From the NCBI GenBank assembly GCA_001770205.1, contig MEQL01000049.1, positions 19,446 to 83,445 of the forward strand: DNA of 64,000 nt, given 5' to 3'. This stretch comes from Bdellovibrionales bacterium RIFOXYD12_FULL_39_22. GTDB lineage: Bacteria > Bdellovibrionota > Bacteriovoracia > Bacteriovoracales > Bacteriovoracaceae. The notes under the pieces were generated by a model. The model had not been told where the DNA came from and searched no databases. It saw only the letters and a program-made list of their open reading frames with translations. Each line of letters begins with the position of its first letter. Position 1 is the first letter of the stretch. Made by a program: the position numbers and the translations under genes. Below, in pieces: positions 60,827-64,000 of this stretch.

Positions 60827-61855
60827 ATGCGTAAACACCTACCGTTTTTAGATCGCTTCCTCACACTATGGATTTTTATAGCAATGGGAACAGGAATTGC
60901 TTTGGGGTATTTTTTTCCAAGCACAGTTCCTTTTCTTAACAATTTTAATATTGGAACAACTTCAATCCCAATTGCAATAGGTCTTATCTTAATGATGTAT
61001 CCTCCTCTTGCAAAAATCAAGTATGAGGAGATGGGCAGAGTTTTTAGAAATAGAAAAGTTCTTCTTCTTTCTCTTGTTCAAAACTGGCTCATTGGGCCTG
61101 TGCTTATGTTTCTTCTTGCAGTTTTATTTTTACGCGATACACCAGAATACATGATTGGCCTTATTATGATTGGTCTTGCTCGTTGTATAGCGATGGTCAT
61201 TGTCTGGAATGATCTTGCCGAGGGAGATACCGAGTATTGTGCTGGCCTTGTCGCCTTTAATTCAATTTTTCAAGTCCTCTTCTTTTCAATTTATGCTTAC
61301 TTTTTCATTACCCTTGCTCCGTCTTGGCTTGGGATTCAGGGGGCGGTTGTCAATATCACAATTGGAGAGATTGCCCAGTCTGTTTTTATCTATCTAGGGA
61401 TTCCATTTCTGGCCGGAATGATGACTCGTTATTTTTTAGTTAAGGCAAAAGGAAAGCCTTGGTATCAGACAAGTTTTATTCCAAAAATAAGTCCTATTAC
61501 TTTGATAGCCCTTCTCTTTACGATTATTTTAATGTTCTCCCTCAAGGGAGAATATATCGTAGAACTTCCTCTCGATGTTGCAAGGATTGCTATTCCGCTT
61601 CTCATCTATTTTATCATCATGTTCCTTCTCTCTTTTTTTATGAGTAAAAAATTTGGAGCAAGTTATGGAGAGGCAACGACGCTTTCTTTTACTGCGGCTT
61701 CAAACAATTTTGAACTTGCTATCGCCGTTGCCATTGCAACTTTTGGGATAAATCATGGTGCAGCTTTTGCTGCCGTTATTGGCCCACTAGTTGAGGTTCC
61801 CGTCTTGATAGGACTTGTAAATGTGGCATTGTGGTTTAGAAAAAAATATTTCTAA
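60827..61855 (+). CDS. acr3: Arsenite efflux permease ACR3
   Basis: This 342-residue protein has ten predicted helices of the ACR3/BASS fold. [19 protein letters not shown] contains the conserved Cys essential for As(III) transport, and [20 protein letters not shown] is the other family signature. It exports arsenite from the cytoplasm using the membrane potential. A GAGG site precedes the ATG. It would remove the product of the arsenate reductase encoded next. Confidence 0.95.
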   Translation: MRKHLPFLDRFLTLWIFIAMGTGIALGYFFPSTVPFLNNFNIGTTSIPIAIGLILMMYPPLAKIKYEEMGRVFRNRKVLLLSLVQNWLIGPVLMFLLAVLFLRDTPEYMIGLIMIGLARCIAMVIVWNDLAEGDTEYCAGLVAFNSIFQVLFFSIYAYFFITLAPSWLGIQGAVVNITIGEIAQSVFIYLGIPFLAGMMTRYFLVKAKGKPWYQTSFIPKISPITLIALLFTIILMFSLKGEYIVELPLDVARIAIPLLIYFIIMFLLSFFMSKKFGASYGEATTLSFTAASNNFELAIAVAIATFGINHGAAFAAVIGPLVEVPVLIGLVNVALWFRKKYF

Positions 61856-61868
61856 AATGAGAGGATAT

Positions 61869-62291
61869 ATGAGCTGGAAATCAGAAGCTGATACAATCAA
61901 AGAACTTAGTCCCAAACATATTCTTTTTTTATGTGTTGCCAACTCTGCTAGAAGCCAGATGGCCGAAGGAATTGCGAGAAAATTAGCACCCAAAGGGACT
62001 ATCATTTCATCAGCAGGCTCCAGGCCAAGTAAGGTAAACCCGCATTCTGTTGATGTACTACAAGAAATTGGGATAGACATATCATCTCACATTTCAAAAA
62101 GTGTTGATTCTGTAGATCCTCAAGGCGTGGATATTGTTATTACTTTGTGTGCTGAAGAAGTTTGTCCTGTTTTTTGGGGAAGTGCAAAGCTTTTTCATTG
62201 GGGACTTCCAGATCCAACAAGTGAATTAGATTCCTTTAGAGCTGTTCGTGATGAACTTTTAAAAAGGCTTATTTATCTTTTTAGGAAATAA
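61869..62291 (+). CDS. arsC: Arsenate reductase, thioredoxin-coupled (LMW-PTP type)
   Basis: This protein has 140 residues from the ATG after GAGAGG; the longer frame overlapping acr3 is not supported. The phosphatase loop Cys22-VANSA-Arg28 binds arsenate. Cys94 and Cys99 (ITLCAEEVCPVFWG) form the relay disulfide of Bacillus/Staphylococcus-type ArsC. Asp115 (LPDPT) is the general acid. It reduces As(V) to As(III), resolved by thioredoxin, possibly helped by the small thioredoxin-like protein in the same operon. Confidence 0.95.
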   Translation: MSWKSEADTIKELSPKHILFLCVANSARSQMAEGIARKLAPKGTIISSAGSRPSKVNPHSVDVLQEIGIDISSHISKSVDSVDPQGVDIVITLCAEEVCPVFWGSAKLFHWGLPDPTSELDSFRAVRDELLKRLIYLFRK

Positions 62292-62294
62292 ATT

Positions 62295-63758
62295 ATGATT
62301 AACAAAATTAACTTTGAATGGCGACATCTTGACTTAAATTCTGTAACCTGTTCTCGTTGTTCTGAGACAGGGAAGAACATTCAAGAAGTTATTTATGAGC
62401 TAAAAATTAGATTTCAAAATAATTTAGAGATTTCTTTTACTGAAATAAAATTAGGTAAAGAGAGAATTAAAGAATCTAATCTTGTTCTTATTAATGGAGT
62501 TGAAATTGAAAAAATCCTTCAGGATATGACAGCATCCGAAAATGATTGTCCGTCTTGCTGTGATCTTCTTGAAGAGCAAACTTGTTGTCGAACTCTTGTT
62601 GAAAAAGATGGAACGGTTCATGAAGAAGTGAGTAAAGAACTTTTGTTAAAAGCTGCTATAGCTACTTTAAAAATAGACGATAAAAAACAAAACTGTTGTT
62701 GTTCTACTGAAAAGAGTTGTTGCTCTTCACAACAATCTAGTCGCTTAAAAACACAACTAACAATTCTTGTTTTTTTGTTCTTAACATGGATAGCTCTTTA
62801 TTCTTATCTTCCTTCCATTTCAAAATTTGTCGCTTACACCATTTTTTGTCTTAAAGAAGGAACTCATCTTGGAGCTTCAATTGAGTTTTTCTTTCTTGAT
62901 GTTCCTAAAGTTTTAATGCTTCTTGCTTTAATTGTGTTTTTTGTTGGAATTATCCGATCATTTTTTACTCCTGAAAGAACAAGAAAAATTTTGGCAGGAA
63001 AGAAAGAATCCGTTGGAAACGTCTGGGCCGCATTACTTGGTATTGTTACACCTTTTTGTTCTTGTTCTGCAGTTCCACTTTTTATTGGATTTGTTTCAGC
63101 AGGAGTTCCTCTTGGCGTGACTTTTTCATTTTTAATTTCTGCCCCAATGGTTAATGAAATTGCTCTCGTCCTTCTCTATGGAATGTTCGGATGGAAGGTG
63201 GCACTCATCTATTTATCTACAGGGCTTTTCATTGCTATTGTTTCTGGTTGGGTTATTGGACGACTCAAAATGGAGGCCTACATTGAAGACTGGGTGGGAA
63301 ACGCCAAAGCTCCCGTGAAAAATGAAACTGAACAAACAGCACAATGGAGTGGACGTATTGATTACGGAGTTCAAGCGGTAAAGGACATTATTGGAAAAGT
63401 TTGGTTATATATTATTTTAGGAATTGCAGTTGGAGCTGGTATTCACGGTTATGTGCCAGAAGATTTTATGGCATCTATCATGGGGAAAGAGGCATGGTGG
63501 TCAGTTCCACTTGCCGTGCTTATAGGTGTCCCTCTTTATTCAAATGCCGCAGGAATTATTCCTGTTGTTCACGCTCTTCTAGAAAAAGGAGCGGCGCTTG
63601 GTACTGTCTTGGCATTTATGATGGCCGTGATAGGACTCTCTCTCCCTGAAATAATTATTTTAAGAAAAATTCTTAAAATGCGTTTAATCGCAGTTTTTGT
63701 TGGTGTTGTTGCTTTTGGGATTCTTGTTATTGGGTATCTTTTTAATTTGATTTTTTGA
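62295..63758 (+). CDS. Fusion of DUF2703 domain, Cys-rich linker and ArsP-like permease
   Basis: This is a 487-residue protein. Residues 1-125 match DUF2703 (VTCSRCSETG, SNLVLINGVEIE, CPSCCD, TCCRTL). Residues 134-143 are a Cys-rich linker with five Cys (NCCCSTEKSCC). From about residue 153 an eight-to-ten-helix permease of the DUF318/ArsP group follows, with VTPFCSCSAVPLFIGF (252-267) and ISAPMVNEIALVLLYG. ArsP exports trivalent organoarsenicals such as methylarsenite. The soluble thiol-rich front could capture the metalloid and hand it to the channel. DUF2703 proteins are usually separate, so this fusion is unusual. It is the last clear gene of the operon. Confidence 0.85.
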   Translation: MINKINFEWRHLDLNSVTCSRCSETGKNIQEVIYELKIRFQNNLEISFTEIKLGKERIKESNLVLINGVEIEKILQDMTASENDCPSCCDLLEEQTCCRTLVEKDGTVHEEVSKELLLKAAIATLKIDDKKQNCCCSTEKSCCSSQQSSRLKTQLTILVFLFLTWIALYSYLPSISKFVAYTIFCLKEGTHLGASIEFFFLDVPKVLMLLALIVFFVGIIRSFFTPERTRKILAGKKESVGNVWAALLGIVTPFCSCSAVPLFIGFVSAGVPLGVTFSFLISAPMVNEIALVLLYGMFGWKVALIYLSTGLFIAIVSGWVIGRLKMEAYIEDWVGNAKAPVKNETEQTAQWSGRIDYGVQAVKDIIGKVWLYIILGIAVGAGIHGYVPEDFMASIMGKEAWWSVPLAVLIGVPLYSNAAGIIPVVHALLEKGAALGTVLAFMMAVIGLSLPEIIILRKILKMRLIAVFVGVVAFGILVIGYLFNLIF

Positions 63759-63759
63759 G

Positions 63760-63921
63760 ATGAGCTTTCGAACTGCGCGCATTGAGAATAGAAAGCGGTT
63801 GCATCCAGCTGATGCGATTCAACTCAAGCAATTAAAAAATGTTCGACAAAACTCGATTGAAGTAGCAATGTACCAAATGTTCGTTGAAGAAGAAAATATG
63901 GTATTAATACCAATTATGTAA
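63760..63921 (+). CDS. Possible small protein or remnant
   Basis: An open frame of 53 residues starts 1 nt after the permease stop. It is basic at the N-terminus (FRTARIENRKRLH) and hydrophobic at the end (MVLIPIM). It has no recognisable family. It could be a short operon member or a decayed gene at the edge of the arsenic segment. Another ATG at 63965 opens a frame (MENLKDLVKKIQ) that runs off the window and may start a further gene. Confidence 0.3.
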   Translation: MSFRTARIENRKRLHPADAIQLKQLKNVRQNSIEVAMYQMFVEEENMVLIPIM

Positions 63922-64000
63922 AATAAAAGTGGGCCAAATGTACTAAGTTTGCTAAATTTTTCGGATGGAAAATTTAAAAGATTTAGTAAAAAAAATTCAA

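Overview
The window looks like chromosomal DNA from a Gram-negative, AT-rich bacterium. An outer membrane is implied by an LptF/G-type permease, several predicted outer-membrane beta-barrels that end in an aromatic residue, many lipoproteins, and a meso-DAP-type MurE. A roadblock/MglA pair between recR and rsmH, together with the wealth of secreted proteins of unknown function, fits best with Bdellovibrionota/Oligoflexia-like bacteria. That placement is inference from gene content. GGCC is strikingly frequent throughout, although the DNA is AT-rich.

Layout. 1-1.3 kb: scpA (cut by the window edge) and an M50 protease on the minus strand. 1.4-4.2 kb: a NudB-like hydrolase and two overlapping secreted/outer-membrane genes. 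4.2-9.4 kb: two modular lipoproteins with related N-terminal halves, one broken by an in-frame TAA, flanking a peptidase E-like gene. 9.4-13.4 kb: an orphan RND pump and a secretin-N-domain-like protein. 13.5 kb: initiator tRNA with a terminator. 13.9-16.9 kb: a beta-helix lipoprotein, a small secreted protein and an HD-domain protein.

16.9-27 kb is a housekeeping run on the plus strand: SRP RNA, dnaX, ybaB, recR, roadblock, mglA, rsmH, ftsL, ftsI, murE, murF. It joins replication/repair, a polarity GTPase and the first part of the division/cell-wall (dcw) cluster. 27-30 kb holds an uncharacterised three-gene envelope cassette on the minus strand. A diverged full copy lies at 45.4-48.4 kb. 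In both places the cassette ends tail-to-tail with an essential gene (murF, priA).

30.8-42.2 kb on the minus strand: an outer-membrane protein, a CFI-box-like protein, lptF/G, an ArnT-like glycosyltransferase, def, fmt, rpe, hutH, hutU and a coiled-coil protein. 42.3-45.4 kb: a secreted protein and priA. 48.7-52.2 kb: a surface cluster with a glycerophosphodiesterase lipoprotein and a metallophosphoesterase. 52.2-54.5 kb: three unrecognised secreted proteins. 54.5-57 kb: modABC. 57-58.9 kb: an outer-membrane protein and a DUF1566 lipoprotein. 59-63.8 kb: an arsenic operon with arsR, arsE/F/G-like genes, acr3, arsC and a DUF2703-permease fusion. The operon is poorer in GGCC and may have been acquired.

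I saw no CRISPR array, insertion sequence, prophage or rRNA. The most novel items are the duplicated three-gene cassette, the stop-interrupted modular lipoprotein, the arsenic permease fusion, the modA start-codon hairpin and the GGCC excess.
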